64,000 nt of DNA from Turnera subulata (lineage: Eukaryota; Streptophyta; Magnoliopsida; Malpighiales; Passifloraceae), in NCBI GenBank assembly GCA_028386065.3, contig JAKUCV010006736.1:24799-88798 (forward strand), in the 5' to 3' direction. Of the stretch, positions 47,216-58,150 are shown one piece after another. Under the pieces are notes generated by a model that had not been told where the DNA came from, made no database searches, and saw nothing but the letters and a program-made list of their open reading frames with translations. Positions within the stretch are counted from its first letter, which is position 1. Every line of letters begins with the position of its first letter. A program made the position numbers and the translations under genes.

Positions 47216-50200
47216 ATGGAGGATAAAGCTAGCTTGATAAAACTCACTTCATCGAATTATTGTGTGTAGAAGTTGTATATGGAGGATCATTTGTATTGCA
47301 ATGATTTGTTTGGACCTATTGAGTGTGAGGGCCATGGCTTGTGAACCTGAAGTATTCAGATGGGCATGATATGTCAGAGCACTTAAACAACTTTCAAGGA
47401 ATCTTGAACCACTTGACTACTTTGGGGATAAATCTAGATGATGAAGTGCAAGCATTGATTTTGTTGAGTTCTTTGCCAGACAGTTGGGAGACTTTGACAG
47501 TATCTCTTAGCAATTCTGCTCATGCTGTGAAGCTCACTTTAGATGTAGTGAAGGATAGTGTGATGGATGAAGCTGCTAGGAGGAAAGAACTGGGGGTTAA
47601 GTCCACTGAGTCAGAGGCTCTTGTTACAGAGAACAGGGGGAGGAGCAAGAGCAGAAAGCCACATGGAAGAAAACATTCCAAGTCTCGTGACAAGAAGAAA
47701 GAGTGGAAGCCTAGAGGAAATTCCAAATTCAGAAGTGAGATTAGATGCTACTACTGTGACAAGCCGGGACATATCCAAAGAGAGTGTAGAAGCTTCAAGA
47801 GAGATCAAGAAAAGGAAGAAGGCAAGAAGGTTGCCAAAGAAGATTCAAGTGCAGTGGCAATTGATTCCGAAGATGATTCCTTCCTTCTATATGAGGAGGA
47901 GAGCATTAATGTTGCACAACAAGAATACACATGGGTTTTAGACAGTGGTGCTTCTCGACATGTCACACCTTGTAGAGAGTTCTTTAGTACCTATAAGAGT
48001 GGTGACTTTGGCTCATTGAAGATGGGTAACAAGTCCGATGCTCGGATTGTTGGAGTCAGTGATTTTCTAGAAACCAATCTTGGATTCAAGTTGCTACTCA
48101 AGGATGTAAGACATGTTCCGGATCTTCGATTGAATTTGATCTCCACCGGCATTCTTGATGATGAGGGATATCATAGTAGCTTTGGTAATGAGATTTGGAA
48201 GCTTACTAGAGGAAAGGGTGCAATTGTCTTGGCAAAAGGGAAAAAGGAGAATACTCTCTACCGGACTCAAGCAAAGCCATGCTATGATGAAGTAAATGCC
48301 ATTGAGCATGAAGTCTCTATGGAGTTGTGGCATAAGAGACTTGGGAACTTGAGTGAGAAAGGCCTACAATTGCTTACAAAGAAAGAGTTCTTGCCAAGCT
48401 TGTTAGGTACCTTGTCTAAATCTTGCACTCATTGTTTAGTTGGCAAGCAACATAGAGTGTCTTTCCATACTTTTTCTCCATCTAGAAAAAGTAATACTCT
48501 TGATTTAGTTCACACTGATGTTTGTTTCATGAGTGATAGATCCAACGGAGGTGCTTTGTATTTTGTAACCTTTATTGATGACCACTCTAGAAAAGTATGG
48601 GCTTTTGTGTTGAAGAGTAAAGATCAGGTGCTTGATGTGTTCAAGAAGTTCCATGCCAGTGTTGAGAGAGAATCTGGGATGAAGTTGAAGGCTGTTAATG
48701 CGGACAATGGTGGCGAATACCGGGGGCCATTTGAAGAGTATTGCAATTATTATGGCATCAAGCTTGTGAAGACACCTCCCAAGACACTGCAGCACAATGG
48801 TGTAGCAGAGAGAATGAACAGAACCATTTGCAACAGAGTTGTTAGTATGCTTTCTCATACAAAATTGTCAAGTCATTTTGGGGTGAGGCAATGAGGACTG
48901 CAGTTGATTTGATCAATTTATCTCCTTCCACAGCACTTGATGGTGATGTTCCAGATAGAGTGTGGAGTGGAAAGAATGTGTCCTACAAGCACTTGAAAGT
49001 GTTTGGTTGCAAGGCATTTGTTCATGTGCCTAAAGATGAGAGGTCCAAGCTTGATAGCAAGACTAAGCAGTGTATCTTCCTTGGATATGGGCATAATGAG
49101 TTCGGGTATAGATTGTAGGATTTGAAGAACAAGAAGATCATAAGGAGCAGAGATGTGGTGTTCTTTGAAGACCAAACACTAGAAGACTTCGATGAGACAG
49201 AGAAGCCTAGTACTACTTCCTCTTCTTCTAGTGAGGTACTAGGTGGCCTAAGTATAGTTCCATTTGTCCATGCTGATCACGGGGGAGATGTGCAGAATGA
49301 TGATGGTGACGAAATTGGTCATGAGCCCGATGATGTTCCTACAGTTGATAATGATACACCGGAGCATGTTGATGTGGAGCCACCACCACAGCCACAGTTG
49401 AGAAGATCATCAAGAGAGCCTCAACCGTCTACACGGTATCCATCCAATGAGTGGGTGACAGTTACAGATGAAGGAGAACCAAAGAGCTTTGAAGAGGCCC
49501 TGTCACTTGATGATAGAAGAAAATGGTTGGAAGCCATGCAAGATGAGATGAATTCCTAGCATGAGAACAACACTTATGAGTTGGTTGAGTTGCCAAAGGG
49601 GAGGAGAGCACTTAACAACAAATGGGTCTTTAGGTTAAAGACGGAAGAAAGTACTTCACAGCCAAGGTACAAGGCGAGATTGGTTGTGAAAGGATTTGGT
49701 CAAAAGAAGGGGATTGATTTTGATGAAATCTTTTCTCCCGTTGTGAAGATGTCTTCTATCCGGGTTGTTTTGGGTTTGGCTGCCTATTTGGATTTGGAGA
49801 TTGAACAAGTTGATGTGAAGACAGCTTTTCTCTATGGTGAGCTAGAGGAAGAAATCTACATGAAGCAACCAGAAGGGTTTGAAGTCAAGGGAAAAGAGAA
49901 CCTTGTATGCAAGCTAAGGAAGAGCTTATATGGTCTTAAGCAAGCTCCGAGGCAATGGTACAAGAAGTTTGACTCCTTTATGGTAGATCATGAGTTCAGC
50001 AGGACTACCTCTGATCACTGTGTCTATGTCAAGTGGTACTCTGATGATAATTTTATTATCCTCTTGCTATATGTGGATGATATGTTGATTGTTGGCCATG
50101 ATGCAAAGAAAATCCGAAGTTTGAAGAAAGCTTTGAGTAGTTCATTTGCAATGAAGGATTTGGGACCGGCAAAGCAAATACTTGGTATGAAGATCTCCAG

Positions 50201-51041
50201 AGACCAAAACAAGAAAAAATTGTGGTCGTCTCAAGAAAGATACATTGAGAAGATTCTTGATAGGTTCAACATGAGCAAGGCAAAACCGGTGTGTTCTCCA
50301 CTTGCAGCTCACTTTAGGCTTAGTTCCAAGCAAAGTCCTACAAGTGACCAAGAGAAGGAAGAGATGAAGAAAGTGCCTTATGCTTCAGCCGTGGGTAGTT
50401 TGATGTATGCCATGGTGTGCACTAGGCCGGATATTGCCTATGCCGTTGGTGTTGTTAGCCGGTTCATGTCAAATCCGGGTAAAGAGCATTGGTCGGCCGT
50501 GAAATGGATATTGCGGTATCTTAGAGGTACTTCTAGTTTGTGTTTATCCTTTGGCCATGGGAGTCTGATACTTGAGGGGTACACGGATGCAAATATGGCA
50601 GGAGATGTTGATTCTAGAAAGTCTACTTCTGGGTTTATGATGACCTTTATAGGGGGAGTCGTGTCATGGCAATCTAAGTTGCAGAAGTGTGTAGCATTGT
50701 CCACTACAGAGGCCGAGTACATTGCCCTATCAGAGGGTGGAAAAGAAGTTATGTGGATGAAGAAACTTCTTGAGGAACTTGGTCTTAGTCAAGACAAGTT
50801 TGTTGTGCACTGTGACAGTCAAAGTGCCATCCATCTCAGTAAGAATCCTACCTTTCATTTAAGGCCCAAGCACATTGAGGTGCGGTATCAATGGATATGG
50901 GAAGCTATTGAGATGAAGCAACTGTGTGTTGAGAAAATCCATACGGAAGATAATGGCTCTGATATGATGACTAAGTCACTACCGAAGGAGAAGCTTGTTT
51001 TTTGCCGGAAGCAAGCGGGCTTGGTAGAGCCCTCCATGTGA
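47216..51041 (+). pseudogene. Copia gag-pol polyprotein, disrupted
   Basis: The gag start at 47216 (MEDKASLIKLTSSNYC) meets a stop at codon 19. Part of gag appears deleted before 47341. A long frame (47341-48894) carries gag, the zinc knuckle C-x2-C-x4-H-x4-C (CYYCDKPGHIQREC, near 47746), the protease site VLDSGASRHVTP (near 47935) and the integrase. There the zinc domain reads WHKRLGNLSEKG, with Asn where the family has the second His; the core DNGGEY and AERMNRT are present. A one-base loss near 48880 shifts the frame. TAG stops interrupt at 49118 and 49559. From 49581 to 51041 the RT (LLLYVDDMLIVG, near 50070) and RNase H (STTEAEYIALSEGGKE, CDSQSAIHLSKN) are open. It is most similar to Tnt1-94-type polyproteins. 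Confidence 0.93.
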
Positions 51042-51057
51042 GTTTGGAGGGGGAGAT

Positions 51058-51830
51058 TGTTGTGGTAGGTCCAAACCCACATGGAGCCACCCAACAAGCA
51101 ACTAATGTGGGTTTAATAATAAAAAAAAGGAAGGTGCAAGTCCAGCAAGTCACACACGTGACTTTTGGTAAAACAAAATGAAAAAAATGCCATTGTGTGG
51201 CATTTAGACGAGCAGCAAAAAGGAAAATAGAGAGGGCAACGGTTTTTTCACCGAGAGAGGAAGAAAGAAAATGAGGGAGTTCTCCTCATGCTTGCAAGCC
51301 TTGATCGGATAGCAAACGGAGTCCGATTTAGATGAAATTTCAGTATGTTGTTCTCCTCTTTAAACTCTACAAAGTGAACGGAGTTGATCGTTGAGAAGCT
51401 TCATATTTCTGGGTATTGGTGTTATACCCATTTGGAGGGTTTTACTCACTTCTCCTCCCATTTGTTGCTTGTAATCCACTAGTATAGTGATGGGCATGTT
51501 GTTAGAGCCAAGATATGTTGATCTTGATGTTGTCTTTGATGTGTTAGCCTCTAGTTTTATTTAGGGAGGAAGTTTGATTGTGAACCCATTATTATTTGTG
51601 ATAGTGGATATTGACGGACTTCGGTCCCGTGATTTTTACCCCGTCTTGGGGGTTTTCCACGTATATTCGGTGTTGTGGTTGTGTTGGTTTTTGATTGCTA
51701 ACATTTATTGGCTTGGTTGTGGATATCTCATTTTGGTGGCACTGGAAATTAATTGACCGGGTTATTCCGCTGCGCATTTAATTCCGGTTGATTTTGTTGT
51801 TGTGTTGAATTGGTGTGATTTTCCCCAACA
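51058..51830 (+). repeat. 3' LTR of Copia element 2
   Basis: 773 bp, followed by ATATC. It differs from the 5' LTR by scattered substitutions and small indels (for example a 6-7 bp loss near 51740). Confidence 0.93.
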
Positions 51831-52123
51831 ATATCTTCTCAAGTCTCAACACTATAAACTTTAGAACACATGTCTTTTTCATATCTGACACCTTGTTTGG
51901 ATATAGAATTGTTAATTACTCCCTTCTTTGCTTCTTATGAACATCTTTTATTAAAAATTCCTTTGCTTAACACTGTAGATAGCACGTACAAGTACAACCT
52001 TCTGTATTAGCTAATAGTATATGATCAGTTCGGTTCATTCACTTAACTTGTTAATCAATATGAAAAAGAGTCATTGCTGAAACATTCAGTTCATCTGTAC
52101 TAATGCTCGAGTCTAAAGGAGCA

Positions 52124-52189
52124 CTAGTGCAACTCCCCGTGTTACACACGGTTTTGAGCTGCGGTTGAATTAGGCCGTGTTACACACGG
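52124..52189 (-). mobile_element. Possible Helitron 3' terminus with duplicated hairpin
   Basis: The palindrome CCGTGTTACACACGG (arms CCGTGT/ACACGG) occurs twice, at 52137-52151 and 52175-52189. On the minus strand the outer one is followed after 9 bases by CTAG and then T. Hairpin, about 10 bases, CTRR, T is the Helitron 3' end pattern. The element body would lie to the right; no 5' TC end was identified. Confidence 0.4.
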
Positions 52190-53814
52190 GTTTTCTAAGA
52201 GCCTATACTATTTCGATTAATTTCTAGTGTTAATAATTATTTATTAATTTACGGATTATTTGATATCCTAACAAATTATAGCACCAGTTAATCCGAGTTC
52301 TAATAGTTATTAACGGTGGCCACGTCAATTTTTCACTATATATAATATTATCCGAAAGATTTTACTCATATTATGTGTAAGANATTGTTAGAATTTAAAA
52401 TTAAGTTTCTTCCCAAAAAAATCTGTGAATTAGGCAAGTAACTATTAACATCCGAAACCGCTGCATCTTTAAACAAACAGAGGTCTTTTATGCCTACCAA
52501 TACAGATTCTAAACATTCGAGCAAACCCTTGTCCTTTTGTCATTATTATTTACTTCCGGGTAAATAACATTTCCACACGAAAGTTCACTCGATAGTCTTG
52601 GAAGTTATATTTTCCGTTGCCCAGAATGATTACAAACATTAAATTAATAATTAACACTCATTCAAGTCATGTTCAACAAACAAAATTCACATCGAATTTG
52701 AGTTTGGCTCCTCCCGACAATTTATGTCAATCGAACTATCACGGGTGATTCCATGGCCATGAATTTCTCCCACGACCACAAAGCAATTAAAGAAAAAGCA
52801 GTCGTCCAATATATATAATTGTGCTAACAATTAAGAATTAATTAACCACTTCTAGTACAGTTCTTGTCACTGGCCCCCTGATCGGAGGAGGCCTTATCTA
52901 TCAGCTGCTTGATTTAGGACCACCGGAGAATGTGTTTCTCCAAAGGGGTGGCGGTGGGGTCCTGGCCATGAAAGTAAAGTTAAATTTTTTCAAAGGGAAT
53001 TCGACCATGTACCATGAATCTGTAGGCATCATGAGTTGCCTACCCTACTCTTAGTCAAAATGGTGGCCGTGCCATAATTTTGTCTATTTTTTATGTGTCT
53101 TTATGTGGAGCATATCTTCTTTTTTTGGAAAGCCAATCGATTGTGATGACTGATGAGTGACATATGAGGCCTAGTTACGTTACATGGAATGCTATTCCCC
53201 TATGTGATATGAGGGATCAGTGCACAATCTTTTTGTCCCCAAGCAACAAAATAAACCTAGGAGTTCCCCTTTTCACTGAAGGAGGAAGCAAGACCAAACA
53301 ACCTAGGAGCACACTTCTTCCGTTTGTATTATGGCCCATTCCATTTCCTCCTAAGCATAGGCCATAGCTAAATGTTAACTTTTTAATACCCCCTCATACG
53401 CGTCATTCTTGTAAAATGGGATCATTAGGAAATTTGCATACACCTATTTTCATTAGAATTCAAAACTAAAACATGACTTTGAAATTTAAGAGAAATGCAA
53501 TATGCCTGCCAAATGCTAATTGGTCACAACTCACAAGACTAGTATCTTCAATTACCATAACCTAAGTAACAAAGTAGAGAGAGTAGGATTTGAACGACGA
53601 AAACATGTCTACGGTGAAGATATAGAATTAGTAATTTGGTGAGACAATTGAAAACGAAAAATTCATTGTTTGGAGATGCTTTTGATGTTTGCCGAAACTA
53701 ATACCTTCACTCTGGTTCTTCGTAATTTGATTCAGGAACTAGCTCAAGTATATGGTGAATGGAATAACGATTCCGGCTGGCTTTGCAACATATATGTATT
53801 CTTACATTCTGTTC

Positions 53815-53832
53815 ATATATATATATATATAT

Positions 53833-53862
<30 letters not shown>
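53815..53862. repeat. Compound microsatellite (AT)n(GATA)n
   Basis: About 21 bases of AT repeat are followed by roughly seven GATA units. Confidence 0.95.
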
Positions 53863-53865
<3 letters not shown>

Positions 53866-56369
53866 TTGGTTCAATCTTGTCTTTTTGTTCAATCCCGTTA
53901 GTGTTTGTCTGTTTACATTTCTTTAGTTATATACGTGCACTTTTTTTGGTTAAACTATATACCTATACTTTATAATGTGGTTCAATTTTGTAAATGTACT
54001 AAATAATTTGGTTAACGGAAATATTCTATCCATCTCATCTTTTTCCTTTTACCAGACATTAGTTAACTACAAAAGACTCCCCATCAGGTATATAATATGA
54101 TAAAAAAAAAAAAATTAAATAGTGATATGAATGAATTGAATGCAATCGTGTCCAATAGAAGCGGGTAATTTTAAACTCGAGTCGAGACCCAGATTTTTAA
54201 AAATTATGTAACCAGGAAAATTAAAAGATGCACATAGAAAATCTAAAACCGTTGTTTCACCATGTAATGACAATGAACCATTGTCCAATTCCATTCAACT
54301 TTATGGTCTTCCAGTATACAAAATCTGAAGAATTAATTCCAAATAGGTAATTTCCTAGAAGATACATATATATGATAATCTCATCAGAATTTTGGATATA
54401 AAAGATAGCCTAACCATTGTTGACTTTTGCGGGGACCCTATCTTAATTAAGCTAGTGTCCACTCTTCCTGGAGGACTAACTTTCTTGCAAGGTTTTGGTC
54501 ACCATTGGTGGATTTTCATGGGCTTAATTCAGGGGACCTGTATCTAGACCATTCAAAATCACTGATTTTTCAAGATCGTGACTGATATATATAGCTTTAT
54601 ATATCCTTTTGTGGTATATTTCTCACAATCATCATCCATCGATAAGCAAATGTGGAAGAATTTTGTTCTTTTCTTTCCTCGGATCATAGCCTATGAAGCT
54701 ATGTTGTGGTAACTTTGTTATACCTGTAATTAGCTTGGCAGATGTCATTGTTATTTGAATGCTTAAAGTGGACACAGCAGCAAGATGCGATTATCGCAAA
54801 GTCGTTTCACATGAATCCGAGGGTCTGACACAGTAAAAAGGTAGGAACACTGATGTAGAAACATTTTCCAGTCAAGTGAGAAATTACAGATAGATGGTAA
54901 AAATTCTGGTGGCTATAAACATTATTGTTAAGTGTTTTTTGTTAATATCCAAAAAAATTAGATTATATGAGAGTGTGTGCTGTTTTATTTTTAGGAAAAA
55001 AAAAAACAAAACCCGCTGATTGAGAGTGAAAATGGACGACTATATTAATTTCCTGATTTAGGTGGATTTCTCTTAAGGGAAAATATTTTAGAAATTCAAG
55101 TAATTACGAAATAAGCTACTTTAAATAAGTTGGATCAATTTAACACTAATTGAATACGAGCTAGGGAAGGAAAACAACAATGTGCAATTTCAGTTTAAAA
55201 ATTATTTGAGTGGAAGAAGTCACCATTTGTTTGTGTTCATAAACTGTTACAGTTTCATCCCGTGATAGGATCAAGAAAGGATTGAGTTTTAAAGCTGTGT
55301 GGCCCCTATCAGCATGGTAAAAATCGAGAGTAACACTAGCTATCTGTATTGGGCAAAATGACTATGTCGCATTAATGGGCTTAGTGATTTTTTTTTTATT
55401 TTATTCTATTCTATGCCTAATTATGAATTCTAGTACTAATAGGATGGATAGTCTTTGCAGGGGGTGCCTTAACTTATTTTCCCAGTTATAAGCTCTCTAC
55501 TTAAAGCTCTTCTAGCATTGAAAAAAATATATTCAGAGTTTAAGTCTCCTGCAATAGAATGGAAACGGAAAAATCTTAAAATTTTGGAAATGAAAGAACT
55601 CGTGTAGTACTAAAAATTATCTAAGATTTTGTAGTACTAAACACTCTAATTTTACAAACAATAAATGAAAAAAAAAATGATATGGGAAGTTAGTAAAACT
55701 ATCAATGTGCACATGTCACATCTGTTTGGAAGAAAATTTGTATACCTTGTATTATTAGCCTTTATAAGGATTTATAATAATTTTTACAAATTATCCATTG
55801 AAAAATATGATTAGTGAAATTTGAATTCTCAATCTAACAACATTGTTAACAAAATCTCACAAATTATCTATTAAAATAAATAATTGGTGAGGTTTAGAAT
55901 CTCGAGGAAGGAAGGGGCCAATGAAATGTAACAATGTGCAACAGGTAACCAGAAATTTCGAGGTTGAGGGAAGAAAATTAAAAAGAAAAAGAAAAAGAAG
56001 ATCAACATCACCAGGCCCAGGAAGGAAAGGCACGTGTGTGGGGGCATTGCCCTGCTTCTGCTCAATCCCGCATACAGATTTAAAAGAAGTATGATATCAT
56101 AGGATGGCGTCATGAATCTGACCTGGCAGCCGGGGCCTCTCAATTTTGACGCATCTATTCTTTTCTGTGTAACTTTGGATTTGGCCCATCTGCAGCAAAG
56201 AGTAATACGTGGACCCTGTCCAACAATAAAGAGAAATCCACCCAGGCACTGCCTTAAATGTTTTAAAACTTTTTTTTCATTAATGATCAAGTGGAAGGCC
56301 TAAATAGGCCTTAGTGTTACAATTACTTACTTACCTTAACTTTTACATATATCAAGGTTAAAATACAAC

Positions 56370-56495
56370 TTGTTTTGGTTAATTTAATAAGGATAAACAT
56401 GATAAAAATTAATTAATGCTTCTCAAAATTCTAAAACATTCTTATATTTTAAAATAAAATATAAAATTCAAAAAATCTTATATTGTGAAAGTAGT
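56370..56495. mobile_element. Diverged Stowaway-like MITE relic
   Basis: The sequence resembles one half of the 5546-5822 MITE read in reverse. Shared blocks are AAAATTCT, CATTCTTATATTTT (CGTTCTTATATTTT in the other) and TTATATTG, and both end near GTA. The second inverted repeat is not recognisable. Confidence 0.45.
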
Positions 56496-57354
56496 AGATA
56501 CTGCAACAATTCGTTAATTTTTTTATGTCTAATTTCGAAATTCCATATTTTTGTCAAAAATTTAATTTTTACAAACTTTAATTGCAAAATATTTTGAATT
56601 TTCATTATTTGTTTATGATCAAATCTCCTCTTCACTTATTTAAGCTTCAAAATTGTAATTGTTGAATTGTTAATGATAAAATTTCTGTCCGAAATTGCGA
56701 GTAGATTAAAATTCTGAAGCTGGCCCTATAATGATAATGAGAAATTTTGAGGATTTTTTTTGCCTTGAAATAATAAACAATAGACGAGTCAAAACAGTTA
56801 GAAGGTGAGTAAGAGATAGAATGCCTATTTATCCTACTTAAAAAAGAAAACGCTAGCACCTAGAGTGCCACCCTGCCAGTAATCGTTAAACAAAACTAGG
56901 AACCTAGCTAGGCTTGGCTTTTAGCTATGAAGAAAGATAAACAACACATTTGGAAAACAAGAGGCCAGGCCAGGTGGCTGATGGTAACAAGGAAACTGTG
57001 ACGAACCTGCCAGCCCCCAATTTTTCTTTTCAAAATAAATAACATAAGGTCACAGTCAAGCCAAGTATCCATAGACGTGACTTTGGGACTCTATTCAGCC
57101 AAGAATCCTACTTGATATTAACACTACTAGAAGCAAGAGGAAGAAAAAAAACCTGTATAATATTACACTGATATCACCCCTTACATACTTTACTACTTCC
57201 TATCCTTTTCTTTTATTTTTCTTCTCATCAAATTCCTATTCTTTTCTACCTCCTGCTTTTGAGGTTTTTAACTTTTTAACCCAGCAGCAGAGTATCCATT
57301 AATTTATTGCTCCCCTTTTAGGCCACTCGTGACTCATGCCTCACTTTTTCCGGG

Positions 57355-57364
57355 TATATATATA
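57355..57364 (+). promoter_or_regulatory. TATA box of the ERF1-type gene
   Basis: TATATATATA lies 115-124 bp before the start codon at 57479. The following AGGACCCCCTAGCTGCC leads into a probable 5' UTR of about 85-90 bases. Confidence 0.6.
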
Positions 57365-57478
57365 GGACCCCCTAGCTGCCAATTTCGCTAGCCCAGCTTC
57401 CACAACAAGAGTTTCTAGAGATACAACTTAACTTCCTATAAGACCAAAAGCTAAGCTACACCTTAAACCCACGTTGAA

Positions 57479-58150
57479 ATGGACAGTTCTTCCATTTTCC
57501 ACTCATCAAATTCCGATTTATCATCAGAATCCTCTTTCGGGTCACCGGAATCCTTGTTTTGCCAATATTTTAACCAGAATTCTCTTCCTTTCAACGAGAA
57601 TGATCCCGAGGAAATGCTCCTCCTTGGGCTAATCTCGGGTGCCACCCAAGAAACATTAAAAAAGACTTACCACCCCAACTGGGCCATGAAAGAAGAAGAG
57701 GTTAGTTCCATGGACCAAGAAGAAAAACCCACCAAGGAGAAGTCCTATAGAGGTGTCAGGAAGCGACCGTGGGGCAAATTTGCGGCTGAAATAAGGGATT
57801 CCACTAGGCACGGTGTGAGGGTATGGCTAGGCACATTTGATAGCGCAGAGGCAGCTGCTTTGGCCTATGACCAGGCAGCTTTCTCAATGAGGGGGCCTAG
57901 TGCCGTGCTCAATTTCCCAGTTGAAAGAGTAAGGGAATCACTCAAGGACATGAAGTGTAGCGAGGAGGAGGATGGGTGCTCCCCTGTTGTGGCCCTAAAG
58001 AGAAAGCATTCCATGAGGAGGAAACTGGCCAGCAGGAGCAAGAAAGAAAGGGATGTCAGGATAGGCAACATGGTTGTCTTGGAAGATTTAGGAACTGATT
58101 ACTTGGAAGAACTACTAGGTTCATCTGAAAATGCTAGTATGCCTTGGTGA
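57479..58150 (+). CDS. AP2/ERF factor, ERF1/ERF1B type (group IX)
   Basis: This single-exon ERF of 223 residues strongly resembles Arabidopsis ERF1 (At3g23240), which integrates ethylene and jasmonate signals and activates GCC-box defence genes such as PDF1.2. The N-terminal part includes [18 protein letters not shown] (about 35-52), conserved in ERF1. The AP2/ERF domain is at about 90-147 ([44 protein letters not shown]). C-terminal to it are [19 protein letters not shown] (165-183), with a likely nuclear localisation signal, and [20 protein letters not shown] (201-220), an EDLL-like acidic activation segment. The start ATG lies in a favourable context after an 85-90 base 5' UTR. The gene appears intact. 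Lying beyond the two small ERFs, it matches the ERF095-ERF098-ERF1 cluster of Arabidopsis. Confidence 0.96.
   Translation: MDSSSIFHSSNSDLSSESSFGSPESLFCQYFNQNSLPFNENDPEEMLLLGLISGATQETLKKTYHPNWAMKEEEVSSMDQEEKPTKEKSYRGVRKRPWGKFAAEIRDSTRHGVRVWLGTFDSAEAAALAYDQAAFSMRGPSAVLNFPVERVRESLKDMKCSEEEDGCSPVVALKRKHSMRRKLASRSKKERDVRIGNMVVLEDLGTDYLEELLGSSENASMPW

Larger units (their letters stand above)
46388..51830 (+). mobile_element. Copia (Tork/Tnt1-type) retrotransposon, near full-length but mutated
   Basis: The 5' LTR is 46388-47164 and the 3' LTR 51058-51830. They are very similar by eye, start TGTTGT and end CCCCAACA. A primer-binding site TGGTATGGAGCC, one base short of the tRNA-Met type, lies near 47168. 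The purine tract TTTGGAGGGGGAGAT is at 51043-51057. Flanking ATATC duplications show a clean insertion. Gag, protease, integrase, RT and RNase H regions occur in Copia order over 5.4 kb, but a gag deletion, a frameshift and stops break the polyprotein. Confidence 0.95.
51831..57478. other. Intergenic spacer and ERF1 promoter region, 5.6 kb
   Basis: AT-rich DNA without a recognisable gene. It holds a possible Helitron end (52124-52189), one undetermined base (N) at 52383, a compound microsatellite (53815-53862) and a diverged MITE relic (about 56370-56495). The final few hundred bases are the ERF1-type promoter. The frame at 55871-56290 (minus) crosses homopolymers and has no recognisable domain. 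Confidence 0.5.

Noticed and set aside
55871..56290. 139-codon open frame on the minus strand
   Set aside because: Composition is dominated by Phe/Leu/Ile from poly-T runs and no family similarity was seen.
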